DNA of 64,000 bases, taken from the NCBI RefSeq assembly GCF_015350905.1, contig NZ_JADKRZ010000001.1:744001-808000 (forward strand), in the 5' to 3' direction. Below the pieces are notes generated by a model, which worked only from the letters and a program-made list of their open reading frames with translations, was not told the origin of the DNA and did no database searches. The stretch's first letter is position 1. The number at the start of each line of letters is the position of its first letter. The position numbers and the translations under genes are program-made. The stretch comes from Curtobacterium sp. VKM Ac-2865. Lineage in GTDB: Bacteria > Actinomycetota > Actinomycetes > Actinomycetales > Microbacteriaceae. Below, piece by piece: positions 17,340-26,208 of the stretch.

Positions 17340-19997
17340 TCAGCCCGTGTTCTGCAGGCCGGCGGCGATCCCGTTCACCGTCAGCAGCAGCAGCCGGTGG
17401 TCGGCGTCCGTCGGGTCGGTGCTCCCCGTGGTGCGGATCGCGCGGAGCGCCCGGAGCTGGAGGTGCGACAGGGCGTCGACGTAGGGGCTGCGGAGCCGCA
17501 CGGCACGGGCGAGCACCGGACGGTCCTGCAGGACGTCCGAGCCGCCGGAGACCCGGAGGACCCAGTCGCGGGTGCGGACCATCTCGTCGAGGACGGCACC
17601 CGCCAGGTCGTCGCGGTCCGCGAGGTCGAGGTAGCGGCGGGCGATCTGCTCGTCCGTCTTCGCCAGGGACATCTCGACGTTCTTGATCATCGCGCCGAAC
17701 AGCGGCCACTCCCGGAACGCGGTGCGGAGCAGGTCGAGGTCACCGACGGCCTCGAGTGCGGAGCCCAGGCCGTACCAGCCGGCGAGGTTGATGCGGGCCT
17801 GGGTCCAGGAGAACACCCACGGGATCGCGCGGAGGTCCTCGAGCGACTCGACCGACAGGCCGCGGCGGGCGGGACGGGAGCCGAGCGGCAGCAGCCCGAT
17901 CTCCTCCATCGGGGTGACCCGGGCGAACCACGGTGCGAAGCCCTCGGCCTTGACGAGGCCGTGGAAGGCCTCGCGGGAGACGTCGTCGAGGCGCTGCGCG
18001 AGGTCGCGGAAGCGGTCGGCGGCGGCCTCGGTGCGGGACTCGTTCGAGGGCGAGGACGCGAAGAGCGTCGCCGCGGCCATCTGCTCGAGGTGTCGGGCCG
18101 CGATGTCCTGGTCGCCGTACTGGGCGAAGATGACCTCGCCCTGCTCGGTGATCTTCAGGCGGCCGTCGATCGACCCGGGCGGCTGCGCCAGGACGGCCTC
18201 GTTCGCGGGCCCGCCACCGCGGCCGAGCGAGCCGCCGCGGCCGTGGAACAGCGTGAGCTCGACGTCGTTGTCCCTGGCCCAGCGGGCGATGCGGGCCTGG
18301 GCGTCGTAGAGCGCCAGGTTCGCCGAGACGGGGCCGACGTCCTTCGAGGAGTCGGAGTAGCCGAGCATCACCTCGAGCTTCCGCCCGGTCACGGCGAGGC
18401 GGCGCTGGAAGGCCTCGGTGCGGACGGCCTCGTCGAGGATGTCGACGCTGGCGTGCAGGTCCGCGAAGGTCTCGAACAGCGGGATGACGTCGAGCACCGG
18501 CGCGTCCTCGACGGACCCGAGGGCGGCGACCGCGAGTTCGTGCACGTTCGCGAGGTCGGCGGCGGACTGCGTGAACGAGACGATGTAGCGGTTCGATGCC
18601 CGGACGCCGTAGCGACGCTGCAGGTCGGCGATCGTCCGGAAGACCGCGAGGACCTCCTCCGTGGTCTCGCTCAGCGCGCCGCCGGCCCGGACCTCGGCCA
18701 GGGCGGTCCGGTGCACCTGCGAGTGCTGACGGATCTCGAGCTCGGCGAGGTGGAACCCGAACGTCTGCACCTGCCAGATGAGGTTCTGCAGCTCGCCGTA
18801 GGCCGGCCGGGCTGCACCGCCGACGACCAGTGAGGCCTGGATCACGCGGAGGTCGGCCAGGAAGGCCTCGGGACCGTCGTACGCCAGGCGCGGCTCGCCA
18901 CGACGGGTGGCGTCGAGACGGGCCGCGGTGAACAGCAGCGCACGCCGGTGGGTCTCGTTCGGCGCACGGATGCCGATGCGCTCGGCGATCTCGGCGTCGA
19001 GGGACTCCTGCGCGAACACGAGCGCGGTGAGTCCCGGGTCGGCCGGGGTCTCGTCGTGGTCGAGCGTCAGGGTGCTGCCGATGCGGGTGGCGGCGCGGGC
19101 GAGGCCGAGCAGGATGTGCTCGGCGGCGATCTCCGCGGCCTGACGGGTGACGGCGGCCGTGACGTGCGGGTTGCCGTCGCGGTCGCCGCCGATCCACGTG
19201 CCGAAGCGGACGAAGGCGGGGGCGCGGACGGGGGCGCTGCCGGCGGCGTCCCCGAGGAGCCGGTCGTCGAGCAGACGGTAGACCTGCGGGACGATCTCGA
19301 ACAGCGTCTGGTCGAACACGCTCATCGCCGTGCGGACCTCGTCGAGCGGGGTCGGCCGGGTCGTGCGCAGCGGGGACGTGCGGAGGAGGGTCGTGATCTC
19401 CTCGAGCAGCCGGCGCTCGTTCTCCGCGCGGGCCATCGCGTTCTTCGCGGAGTCCCGCTCGTCGATGAGGTCCGTGATGCGTCGGACGGCCGTGGTGACC
19501 GCGCGACGACGGGCCTCGGTCGGGTGCGCGGTCAGGACGGGGTGGAACCGGAGGCCGTCGAGTCGCGCGGCGGCCTCGTCGGGGCCGAGCTCGTCGACGA
19601 GGCGCGCGTACGTCGCCGGGAAGGAGTCCCCCGCGACGCCGCCGTCGTCCCCGCGCAGCCGGAGCACGCGTACGCGGTGGTGCTCCTCGGCCAGGTTCGT
19701 CAGGTGGAAGTACGTGGTGAACGCCCGTGCGACCTCTTCGGCCCGCTCGGCGGACATGTCGGCCACGACGGCCTCGGCCCGTGCGGCACCGTCGGCGTCG
19801 GAGCCCTCGTACGCGGTGATGACCGCGGCGCGCAGGGACTCCACGTCGCGGAGGAGCTCGTCGCCGCCGCTCTCCCGCAGCACCCGGCCGAGGAGTTCGC
19901 CGAGGTAGCGGACGTCAGCGCGCAGGTCGCTGTCGACCGCGCCGCTGACATCGTCGCGGGCACTGCCGAAGCGTGTCGAACCGTCGATCGCCGTCAT
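17340..19997 (-). CDS. ppc: Phosphoenolpyruvate carboxylase
   Basis: Anaplerotic enzyme converting PEP and bicarbonate to oxaloacetate. 885 residues, full length. The catalytic His segment VLTAHPTEARRR, the glycine-rich loop FHGRGGSLGRGGG, the SDSSKDVG segment and the C-terminal QNTG, whose last residues bind the aspartate/malate inhibitor in known enzymes, are all visible. Strong ribosome binding site AAAGGA before ATG 19997. Monocistronic, with the family 1 palindrome downstream. Confidence 0.97.
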   Translation of the reverse strand: MTAIDGSTRFGSARDDVSGAVDSDLRADVRYLGELLGRVLRESGGDELLRDVESLRAAVITAYEGSDADGAARAEAVVADMSAERAEEVARAFTTYFHLTNLAEEHHRVRVLRLRGDDGGVAGDSFPATYARLVDELGPDEAAARLDGLRFHPVLTAHPTEARRRAVTTAVRRITDLIDERDSAKNAMARAENERRLLEEITTLLRTSPLRTTRPTPLDEVRTAMSVFDQTLFEIVPQVYRLLDDRLLGDAAGSAPVRAPAFVRFGTWIGGDRDGNPHVTAAVTRQAAEIAAEHILLGLARAATRIGSTLTLDHDETPADPGLTALVFAQESLDAEIAERIGIRAPNETHRRALLFTAARLDATRRGEPRLAYDGPEAFLADLRVIQASLVVGGAARPAYGELQNLIWQVQTFGFHLAELEIRQHSQVHRTALAEVRAGGALSETTEEVLAVFRTIADLQRRYGVRASNRYIVSFTQSAADLANVHELAVAALGSVEDAPVLDVIPLFETFADLHASVDILDEAVRTEAFQRRLAVTGRKLEVMLGYSDSSKDVGPVSANLALYDAQARIARWARDNDVELTLFHGRGGSLGRGGGPANEAVLAQPPGSIDGRLKITEQGEVIFAQYGDQDIAARHLEQMAAATLFASSPSNESRTEAAADRFRDLAQRLDDVSREAFHGLVKAEGFAPWFARVTPMEEIGLLPLGSRPARRGLSVESLEDLRAIPWVFSWTQARINLAGWYGLGSALEAVGDLDLLRTAFREWPLFGAMIKNVEMSLAKTDEQIARRYLDLADRDDLAGAVLDEMVRTRDWVLRVSGGSDVLQDRPVLARAVRLRSPYVDALSHLQLRALRAIRTTGSTDPTDADHRLLLLTVNGIAAGLQNTG

Positions 19998-20169
19998 GGG
20001 GTCCTTTCGGGTCAGGCTCGCCCGGGGTACCGGTCCGGGACCTCAGCAGCGTATCGGGAGGGAGCCGCGCATGACGACGACCGTCCGGACGGCACTGGCG
20101 CGGTGGCACCATGCGCGCCGCGCGGTGGCACCGTGCGCGACGCGCGGTGGCTGCGACGCGCTGCCGCGG

Positions 20170-20847
20170 TCAGGCGGTCGCGACGGACGACGGCGGCGCG
20201 AGCGGTCCGCGCTGGGCGTCGAGGTCGGCGAGCAGCCCGGTGTTCAGCGCGTACGCCAGCTCCACCTCGGCGATGACACGCTCGCGCTCGGCGTCGTCCC
20301 ACGGTGCCGCGTCGAGCTGCGCCCGGTACGTGTCACCGAACGCGGTCGGGTCCGCGACCTGGTCGAAGATGTAGAAGAGGACGCCGTTCGTGTCGAACCC
20401 GAACTGCTCCGCGAGCAGGGAGCCGAGCAGGTGACCGCCGGACAGGTCGCCGAGGTACCGCGTGTAGTGGTGCGCGACGAACCCGCCGGGCCACGTCGAC
20501 GCGACCTCGTTGAGGCGGCGGACGTAGGCCGTGGTCGCGGGGAGCGGGCAGACGAGCTCGGCCCAGTCGGGCCCGACCAGGTACTCCAGGTCCGCGCGGA
20601 TCGCCGGCATGCGGGTGAGCTGCGGGGTGACGAAGGGCGCGGCGACCGGGTGCTCCGCCATCCGTCCGGCAGCGCGTTCGAGGGCGTCGTAGACGAAGGC
20701 GTACTGCCCGAGCAGGGCGGCGTAGTCGGCCACGTCGCACCGGCCGTCGACCAGGTCGAGCATGAACCCGGTGCCCGCGGACGTCCCGTGCGAGCGGTGC
20801 GTGCGTCGGCGCAACAGCTCGGAGAACGGGGTGACCGTGGTGTCCAT
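20170..20847 (-). CDS. hmuO: Heme oxygenase (biliverdin-forming)
   Basis: Opens heme to biliverdin, CO and iron so that heme can serve as an iron source. 225 residues. His20 in RRTHRSHG aligns with the proximal His of HmuO, and the distal-helix signature GDLSGGHLLG and the RYLGD segment are intact. The -10 box TAGCCT (minus strand 20860-20855) lies seven bases before ATG 20847 and is embedded in an iron box, so the gene should be repressed by an IdeR/DtxR protein when iron is plentiful and translated leaderlessly. Divergent from the siderophore-interacting protein. Confidence 0.92.
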   Translation of the reverse strand: MDTTVTPFSELLRRRTHRSHGTSAGTGFMLDLVDGRCDVADYAALLGQYAFVYDALERAAGRMAEHPVAAPFVTPQLTRMPAIRADLEYLVGPDWAELVCPLPATTAYVRRLNEVASTWPGGFVAHHYTRYLGDLSGGHLLGSLLAEQFGFDTNGVLFYIFDQVADPTAFGDTYRAQLDAAPWDDAERERVIAEVELAYALNTGLLADLDAQRGPLAPPSSVATA

Positions 20848-20850
20848 GGA

Positions 20851-20868
20851 GGTAAGGCTAGCCTTACC
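20851..20868. promoter_or_regulatory. IdeR/DtxR iron box
   Basis: GGTAAGGCTAGCCTTACC is a perfect 18-bp palindrome matching the DtxR/IdeR consensus family (AGGTTAGGCTAACCT core). It lies between divergent hmuO and the siderophore-interacting-protein gene and physically contains the hmuO -10 box. One repressor dimer pair could close both promoters. Confidence 0.88.
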
Positions 20869-20933
20869 CTTGGCGACGTCAAGGGTCTTCTCCCAGGAAC
20901 CCGGTCGCCACCCGAGAGGACCCTTCCCCCACG

Positions 20934-21773
20934 ATGAGCTCCAAGAACCGCCCCCAGTCCGTCTTCGTCGTCGACCGCACGGAGCGCCTCTCGCCGCACA
21001 TGGTCCGCGTGCACCTCGGCGGCCCGGCGTTCGACGACTTCGTCGCCGGCGCCGACCCGGAGTGCCTCGCCGCGACGGACACGTACGTCAAGCTCCTGCT
21101 CGCGAAGCCCGGGCTCGGCCTGGAACCGCCGTACGACCTCGAGGCCCTGCGCGAGACGCTCCCGAAGCAGGACCGGCCCGCCCGCCGCACGTACACCGTC
21201 CGAGCCGTGGACCACGGCACCCGCACCATCGCGGTCGACTTCGTGGTGCACGGCGACGACGGGCTCGCCGGACCGTGGGCGGCATCGGCGCAGCCCGGTG
21301 ACCGCCTGGCCATGTCCTTCCCCGGCGGCGGCTACGCCCCGAGCGACGACCCCGCCGTCACGCACGTGCTGCTCGGCGACGACAGCGCACTGCCCGCCGT
21401 CGGCGCCGCCCTGGAGGCCATGCACGACGCCGCCACGGGCGTCGCCCTGGTCGAGGTGGCCGGGCCCGGCGACGAGCAGGAGCTCCGACACCCGGCCGGC
21501 GTCGACCTGCGGTGGCTGCACCGGGACGCCACCGGCGCCGAGCCGGGCACGCTCCTGGTGGCAGCGGCCCGGGCGCTGACCCGTCCCTCCAGTCCGGTGC
21601 AGGTGTTCGCGCACGGCGAGCGGGCCGCGATGAAGGCGATCCGTCGGCTGCTGCAGGACGAGTGGCAGCTGGAGAAGCGCGACCTGTCGCTCTCCGCGTA
21701 CTGGGCGCTCGGCCGTGCCGAGGACCGGTTCCAGGAGGAGAAGCGCGAACCGATCGGTGTCATCTTCGCCTGA
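20934..21773 (+). CDS. Siderophore-interacting protein (FAD-dependent ferric-siderophore reductase)
   Basis: 279-residue SIP-family flavoprotein (ViuB-like) that reduces Fe(III)-siderophores with NAD(P)H in the cytoplasm. The FAD-binding motif RRTYTVRA is near residue 82, an FAD/pyrophosphate segment is in DRLAMSFPGGGY, and the C-terminal family signature SAYWALGRAED is present. ATG 20934 is preceded by GAGAGGAC. Shares the IdeR box with hmuO, giving a joint iron-starvation response: one gene for heme iron, one for siderophore iron. Confidence 0.92.
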   Translation: MSSKNRPQSVFVVDRTERLSPHMVRVHLGGPAFDDFVAGADPECLAATDTYVKLLLAKPGLGLEPPYDLEALRETLPKQDRPARRTYTVRAVDHGTRTIAVDFVVHGDDGLAGPWAASAQPGDRLAMSFPGGGYAPSDDPAVTHVLLGDDSALPAVGAALEAMHDAATGVALVEVAGPGDEQELRHPAGVDLRWLHRDATGAEPGTLLVAAARALTRPSSPVQVFAHGERAAMKAIRRLLQDEWQLEKRDLSLSAYWALGRAEDRFQEEKREPIGVIFA

Positions 21774-21866
21774 GCGTCGGCCGTCGGCCGTCGGTCCGGT
21801 GCGGGTGCAGCCGGTGCCGGACTGGAGGCGCGGGTGGCGTCGGACGTGCCGGGTAGCGTGCCGCGC

Positions 21867-22427
21867 ATGGTCCCGTCCTGCTGCGTCCCCGGCTGCGCGG
21901 GCGACGCCGCGCCCGGCGCGCCGGTGCCGCTGTGCGAACTGCACGTCGCCGTGGTCGCGGAGCACGCGGCCGAGACGGTCGGTGTCGAGGACCTGCTGCC
22001 CGGGCCGTGTCCCGTGTGCGGATCCCGGGTCGGCGTGCGCTTCGCCGTCGGGATGGTGTGCGCGGTGTGCGAGTGGCGGTGGGGCGAGGTGCCCGACGGC
22101 GACCTCGCTCCCCCGCGGGTCGACGTCGTCTACTACCTGCGGCAGCGCGACCACGTCGGCGACCGCGTGAAGATCGGCACGACCGCGAACCCCCGGCAGC
22201 GGCTCGCCCGGATCAGCCACCAGGACCTGTTGGCGTTCGAGCGCGGGGACCGCCGCCTGGAGCGCCGACGCCACGAGCAGTTCGCGGCGACGCGGTACCC
22301 CGGCACGGAGTGGTTCCGCGTGACGCCGGAGCTGCTCGCGCACGTCGACGTCGTCGCCGCGGGGGTGTCCGACCCGTGGGACGCCCACGCGCGGTGGACC
22401 AGCGAGGCGCTCGCGCTCCGCGGCTGA
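21867..22427 (+). CDS. Cys-rich GIY-YIG-type nuclease-like protein
   Basis: 186 residues. N-terminal Cys-rich half with CC..C, LCELH and two CxxC-type knuckles (CPVCG, CAVC) that should bind zinc. The C-terminal half resembles the GIY-YIG/T5orf172 nuclease-like fold: VVYYLRQRD then VKIGTTANPRQRLARI, and a later Glu/His helix ERRRHEQFA before GTEWFRV. ATG 21867 follows TAGCGT (21854-21859) by seven bases, so I prefer it to the in-frame GTG 33 bases upstream. Homologues of this fold occur in restriction, phage and unassigned proteins. Role here unknown. Confidence 0.75.
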   Translation: MVPSCCVPGCAGDAAPGAPVPLCELHVAVVAEHAAETVGVEDLLPGPCPVCGSRVGVRFAVGMVCAVCEWRWGEVPDGDLAPPRVDVVYYLRQRDHVGDRVKIGTTANPRQRLARISHQDLLAFERGDRRLERRRHEQFAATRYPGTEWFRVTPELLAHVDVVAAGVSDPWDAHARWTSEALALRG

Positions 22428-22498
22428 GCCGGTCCGTCGCCGTCGTCGTCGCCGTCGTCGCCGGCGTCGGCGGCGGCGCCCCGCGACCGGTCGCGGCG

Positions 22499-22560
22499 CT
22501 GAGGTCGCACTTCATGTCGCCTCCGCACGCGCGGACCCGACACCAACTGCGATCTCACCG
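22499..22560. repeat. Degenerate copy of the family 3 inverted repeat
   Basis: Arms GAGGTCGCACTTCATGTCG and CGACACCAACTGCGATCTC face each other around CCTCCGCACGCGCGGAC. They match the 62-bp element before rnpB at most positions but have decayed. It ends seven bases before the CsoR operator of copZ. Confidence 0.7.
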
Positions 22561-22567
22561 CCCGTGG

Positions 22568-22582
22568 TACCCCCATGGGGTA
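22568..22582. promoter_or_regulatory. CsoR operator upstream of copZ
   Basis: TACCCC-CAT-GGGGTA, a perfect inverted repeat of the GTACCCC/GGGGTAT type known for CsoR. It is followed directly by a TATACGAT -10-like box. CsoR bound here would block copZA transcription until Cu(I) is present. Confidence 0.85.
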
Positions 22583-22618
22583 TACGATGGGAGGCACGAC
22601 GACGAAGGGACTGACGTG

Positions 22619-22846
22619 ATGAGCGAGCAGCTGACGAGTACCTACGGGATCACCGGCATGACGTGCGGGCACTGCGTGATGAGTGTCGACGAGGAGCTCA
22701 GCGCGCTGCCCGGGGTCACCGACGTCGCGGTGGAACTCACCGTCGGTGGTGTCTCGACCGCCCGCGTGACCAGCAGCCAGCCCCTGTCGGCCGACGACGT
22801 CGCCGCTGCCGTCGAGGAAGCGGGCTACACGCTCGTCGCCTCGTGA
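22619..22846 (+). CDS. copZ: Copper chaperone CopZ
   Basis: 75-residue heavy-metal-associated domain with MTCGHC as the Cu(I) site. Carries copper to the ATPase encoded next. Ribosome binding site AAGGGA, start ATG 22619. Its stop overlaps the copA GTG by four bases, so the two are translated as a coupled pair. Controlled by the CsoR operator immediately upstream. Confidence 0.93.
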   Translation: MSEQLTSTYGITGMTCGHCVMSVDEELSALPGVTDVAVELTVGGVSTARVTSSQPLSADDVAAAVEEAGYTLVAS

Positions 22847-25083
22847 CGGCCACGGACACCCCCGTCGAGCTGACGATCGAGGGCATGACCTGCGCGTCCT
22901 GTGCGAACCGCATCGAGCGGAAGCTCAACAAGCTCCCCGGTGTCTCGGCCAGCGTGAACTACGCGACCGAGCGCGCCACGGTCACCCTGCCGGCCGAGCT
23001 CGCGGTCGACGACGCCATCCGCACGGTGGAGGCCGCCGGCTACGGGGCACACCTGCCCGAACCGGCTCCGGAGGACTCTGACGCGACGGCACCGCTGCGT
23101 CGGCGGCTCGTCGTCTCCACGGCCCTGGCGGTCCCGGTGGTCGCCCTGTCGATGGTCCCGCCGCTGCAGTTCCCCGGGTGGCAGTGGGTCGCGCTCGTCC
23201 TGGCGCTCCCCGTCGCCGTGTGGGGCGCGTGGCCGTTCCACCGTGCCGCCGCCGTGAACGCCCGCCACGGTGCCGCGTCGATGGACACCCTGGTCAGCGT
23301 CGGGGTCGCCGCTGCGACGCTGTGGTCCGTGTGGGCGCTCGTGCTCGGCGGTGCCGGCACGATCGGCATGCGGATGGCCTTCACCTGGCTGCCGCACCCG
23401 GGCACGGCCCCCGAGCCGTACTTCGAGGTCGCTGCCGCGGTGACGGTGTTCCTGCTCGCCGGCCGGTGGTTCGAGGCGCGGGCGAAGGACCGGTCCGGCG
23501 CCGCGCTGCAGGCACTCCTGGCACTCGGCGCACCGACCGCGCGGGTGCTCCGCGACGGCGTCGAGACCGACGTGCCGACCACGGCGCTCCGGGTGGGCGA
23601 CCGCTTCGTGGTCCGTCCCGGTGACCGCATCGCCACCGACGGCGTCGTGGTCGAGGGCAGCAGCGCGGTCGACACCAGCGTGATGACGGGCGAGACCGTC
23701 CCCGTCGAGGTCGGCCCTGGCGACGCCGTCACCGGTGCGACCGTCAACGCCGGCGGCCGTCTCACGGTCGAGGCCACCCGGGTCGGCCGGGACACCGAAC
23801 TCGCCCGCATCGGTCGGCTCGTGGTCGCCGCGCAGACGGGCAAGGCGGACGTCCAGCGCCTGGCCGACCGCGTGTCCGCCGTCTTCGTGCCGATCGTGCT
23901 GGGTCTGGCCGTGCTGGCCCTCGTCGGCTGGCTCCTGCGCACCGGGGACGTACAGGCAGCGTTCACCGCCGCCGTCGCGACCCTGGTCATCGCCTGCCCC
24001 TGCGCGCTCGGCCTCGCGACGCCGACCGCGCTCCTCGTGGGCACCGGACGCGGCTCCCAGCTCGGGATCCTGATCCGAGGCCCCCAGGTGCTCGAGGCCA
24101 CCCGTCGCGTCGACACCGTCGTGCTCGACAAGACCGGCACCGTCACCACGGGGCGGATGACCGTGCACGGTGTGACCGCCCTGGCCGGCACCACCGAGGA
24201 GGAGGTCCTGGCCCGTGCCGCCGCCGCCGAGGCCGGGTCGGAACACCCCGTCGCGCGGGCGGTCGTCGCCGCGGCCCCGGACCACCCGGTCGCCGACGCC
24301 TTCCGGTCCAGCGCCGGGCTCGGCGTGCAGGCCGTCGTCGACGGGTCCCTCGTGCTGGTCGGCCGACCGGCGTGGCTCGCCGACCAGTGGGCCGTCGGCG
24401 TCACCGAGGACCTGACCGCGGCCGTCCGGACGGCCGAGCGCGCCGGGGCGACCGCCGTCGTCGTGGCCTGGGACGGTACCGCTCGGGGCGTCGTCAGCGT
24501 CGCCGACACCGTCGCACCGACCAGCCGCGACGCGGTCCGGCGGATGCACGCGATGGGGCTGCGCACCGTCATGCTCACGGGCGATGCCGAGGACGTCGCG
24601 CGCACCGTCGCGGCCGAGGTCGGCATCGAGGACGTCATCGCCGGGGTCCGGCCGGAGGACAAGTACGAGACCGTCGTCCGACTGCAGCGGGAGGGCCGGT
24701 CCGTCGCGATGGTCGGCGACGGTGTCAACGACGCTGCGGCACTCGCCGCCGCCGACCTCGGCATCGCGATGGGCAGCGGGACGGACGCCGCCATGGAGGC
24801 CGCGGACATCACCCTCGTCCGTGCTGACCTCGGCGCGGCGGCCGACGCGATCGCCCTCGCGCGCCGCACCCTCGGCACGATCAAGGCCAACCTGTTCTGG
24901 GCCTTCGCGTACAACGTGGCCGCGGTCCCGCTCGCGATGGCCGGCCTGCTGAACCCGATGATCGCCGGTGCCGCGATGGCGCTGTCGTCGGTCTTCGTCG
25001 TGAGCAACAGCCTGCGCCTGCGGTCCTTCCGCAGCGGGTCGGGCTCGCTGGCCGAGCGGGCTCAGCGGGCTCAGCGGGCGTAG
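22843..25083 (+). CDS. copA: P1B-type copper-exporting ATPase
   Basis: 746-residue Cu(I) exporter of the inner membrane. One N-terminal HMA domain (GMTCASC, Cys17 and Cys20), eight membrane segments, the intramembrane CPC metal motif near residue 385, TGE in the actuator domain, phosphorylated Asp429 in DKTGTVTTG, the SEHPVA motif and GDGVNDAAA near residue 625. GTG 22843 overlaps the copZ stop (GTGA), so the longer upstream frame is rejected. The C-terminus ends in an AQRAQRA repeat encoded by GCTCAGCGG copies. Its last 13 bases overlap the convergent nuclease-like gene. Confidence 0.96.
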   Translation: MTATDTPVELTIEGMTCASCANRIERKLNKLPGVSASVNYATERATVTLPAELAVDDAIRTVEAAGYGAHLPEPAPEDSDATAPLRRRLVVSTALAVPVVALSMVPPLQFPGWQWVALVLALPVAVWGAWPFHRAAAVNARHGAASMDTLVSVGVAAATLWSVWALVLGGAGTIGMRMAFTWLPHPGTAPEPYFEVAAAVTVFLLAGRWFEARAKDRSGAALQALLALGAPTARVLRDGVETDVPTTALRVGDRFVVRPGDRIATDGVVVEGSSAVDTSVMTGETVPVEVGPGDAVTGATVNAGGRLTVEATRVGRDTELARIGRLVVAAQTGKADVQRLADRVSAVFVPIVLGLAVLALVGWLLRTGDVQAAFTAAVATLVIACPCALGLATPTALLVGTGRGSQLGILIRGPQVLEATRRVDTVVLDKTGTVTTGRMTVHGVTALAGTTEEEVLARAAAAEAGSEHPVARAVVAAAPDHPVADAFRSSAGLGVQAVVDGSLVLVGRPAWLADQWAVGVTEDLTAAVRTAERAGATAVVVAWDGTARGVVSVADTVAPTSRDAVRRMHAMGLRTVMLTGDAEDVARTVAAEVGIEDVIAGVRPEDKYETVVRLQREGRSVAMVGDGVNDAAALAAADLGIAMGSGTDAAMEAADITLVRADLGAAADAIALARRTLGTIKANLFWAFAYNVAAVPLAMAGLLNPMIAGAAMALSSVFVVSNSLRLRSFRSGSGSLAERAQRAQRA

Positions 25084-26054
25084 GCGTCCACGAACAGGGC
25101 TCCGCGCAGGTCGCGGAGCGTGTCGACGAGCCGGTCGACCGTGCGGCCGGAGATGCCCGACACCTGCAGGTCGTACGGGCCGAGTGCCGGCAGCCGACCG
25201 GTGCGGATCCGGACGACCTCCCACCCGACGCTCCGCAGGGCGCGGTCCTTCCGCCGGTCGGAGTCCTCGCGTGACCCCACGTGCTCGAGGCCGTGGCGTC
25301 CGGTCGAGTCGTACTCGATCGCCACGCGGAGCTCCGGCAGGATGACGTCCGGCCAGGCCTCGACGTGGTCGTGGAACGGGCGGTCGAGGCGGATCGCGTT
25401 CTGGTCGAACGTGAAGTCGAACCGGGACGACAGTGCGGCGCGGAGCTCGGCCTCCACCGCCGAGGCCGTCGCGGGGGCGCAGACGCTGACGAACGGCTCC
25501 CCCGAGGGCAGCCTCGGCGTCTTCGGGCAGATCGTGCGCGGTACCGCGGCCCGCGTGCCCGACGACCGCCCGACGCCTCGGCCAGCCCGCGACGAGGCGA
25601 CCGCCCCGACGGGCATGCCCGAGCCACCACTCCCACCACCACGGCGGGCGGGCGCTGCGGGCAGGGTCTGTCGGCCCGTCGCTCGCACGGCGCGCTGCGG
25701 AGCGGGGACCGCGGCGGGCCAGTCCTCGGGGAGCGTGGGCCAGCGCTGCGGCTTCGCCATCAGGGAGCACTCGGGGCACCACACGGAGCGTCGGCGTTCG
25801 CGCCCGGGGCGACCGCGCTGTTCGGCCGGGGTCGCGACGAAGACGTGGCCGACGTCGCACTCCCACGTCAGCAGGACCTCGGCCGCCGGCGGGACCTGCG
25901 TCAGGACGACGCCGGCGTTCCAGTCGGGGTGGTACTGCCGGATGAGCACCGGGTAGGACGCCCACGCCTCGCGGAACTCCCCCACGGCGTACGGCATCGG
26001 CACACCGCGCGACCACTGTCGGCGGCGCCACCACGCGTCGACGGGTTCCACCAC
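25071..26054 (-). CDS. Zinc-ribbon protein with VSR/DUF559-like endonuclease fold
   Basis: 327 residues. Residues about 25-105 contain a treble-clef-like ribbon: WECDVGHVF and VWCPECSLM supply C, H, C and C. A Gly/Arg/Pro linker follows (about 120-180). The C-terminal domain has the PD-(D/E)xK layout of DUF559/VSR-like proteins: PDVILPELRVAIEYDSTGRHG, then RKDRALRSVGWEVVRIR. GTG 26054 lies seven bases after TACCGT on the minus strand. Ends inside the copA 3' end. Related proteins occur widely in actinobacteria without known function. DNA cleavage is plausible but unproven. Confidence 0.75.
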   Translation of the reverse strand: MVEPVDAWWRRRQWSRGVPMPYAVGEFREAWASYPVLIRQYHPDWNAGVVLTQVPPAAEVLLTWECDVGHVFVATPAEQRGRPGRERRRSVWCPECSLMAKPQRWPTLPEDWPAAVPAPQRAVRATGRQTLPAAPARRGGGSGGSGMPVGAVASSRAGRGVGRSSGTRAAVPRTICPKTPRLPSGEPFVSVCAPATASAVEAELRAALSSRFDFTFDQNAIRLDRPFHDHVEAWPDVILPELRVAIEYDSTGRHGLEHVGSREDSDRRKDRALRSVGWEVVRIRTGRLPALGPYDLQVSGISGRTVDRLVDTLRDLRGALFVDAYAR

Positions 26055-26072
26055 GGCCGTCACGGTAGAGCG

Positions 26073-26117
26073 CACCACCGACACCACCGACACCACCGAC
26101 ACCAACGACACCAACGA
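26073..26117. repeat. 9-bp tandem array (five units)
   Basis: Three CACCACCGA units followed by two CACCAACGA units, placed just upstream of the -10 box of the zinc-ribbon nuclease gene, where its -35 should lie. The only 9-bp array I saw in the window. Confidence 0.9.
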
Positions 26118-26160
26118 CCCCCAACGATCCCCACCCGGCCCGGGACTTCGGTCTGGCTCG

Positions 26161-26208
26161 TGACGGATCCGGTTCAGGGAAGCCGGGGAACGCGGACCGG
26201 ATCCGTCA
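26161..26208. repeat. Dispersed inverted repeat, family 2 copy 1 (divergent loop)
   Basis: Arms TGACGGATCCGGTTC (26161-26175) and GGACCGGATCCGTCA (26194-26208) around an 18-base loop. The last three bases of the right arm provide the stop codon of the RES-domain gene on the minus strand. Confidence 0.85.

Noticed and set aside
20041-20169. Short frames and CGCGGTGGCACC direct repeats after hmuO
   Set aside because: No start context or family match. The repeats are too few and too short to call an element.
22825-26124. A 1099-codon open frame on the minus strand across copA
   Set aside because: Shadow of copA and the following gene. Every P-type ATPase motif is on the plus strand.
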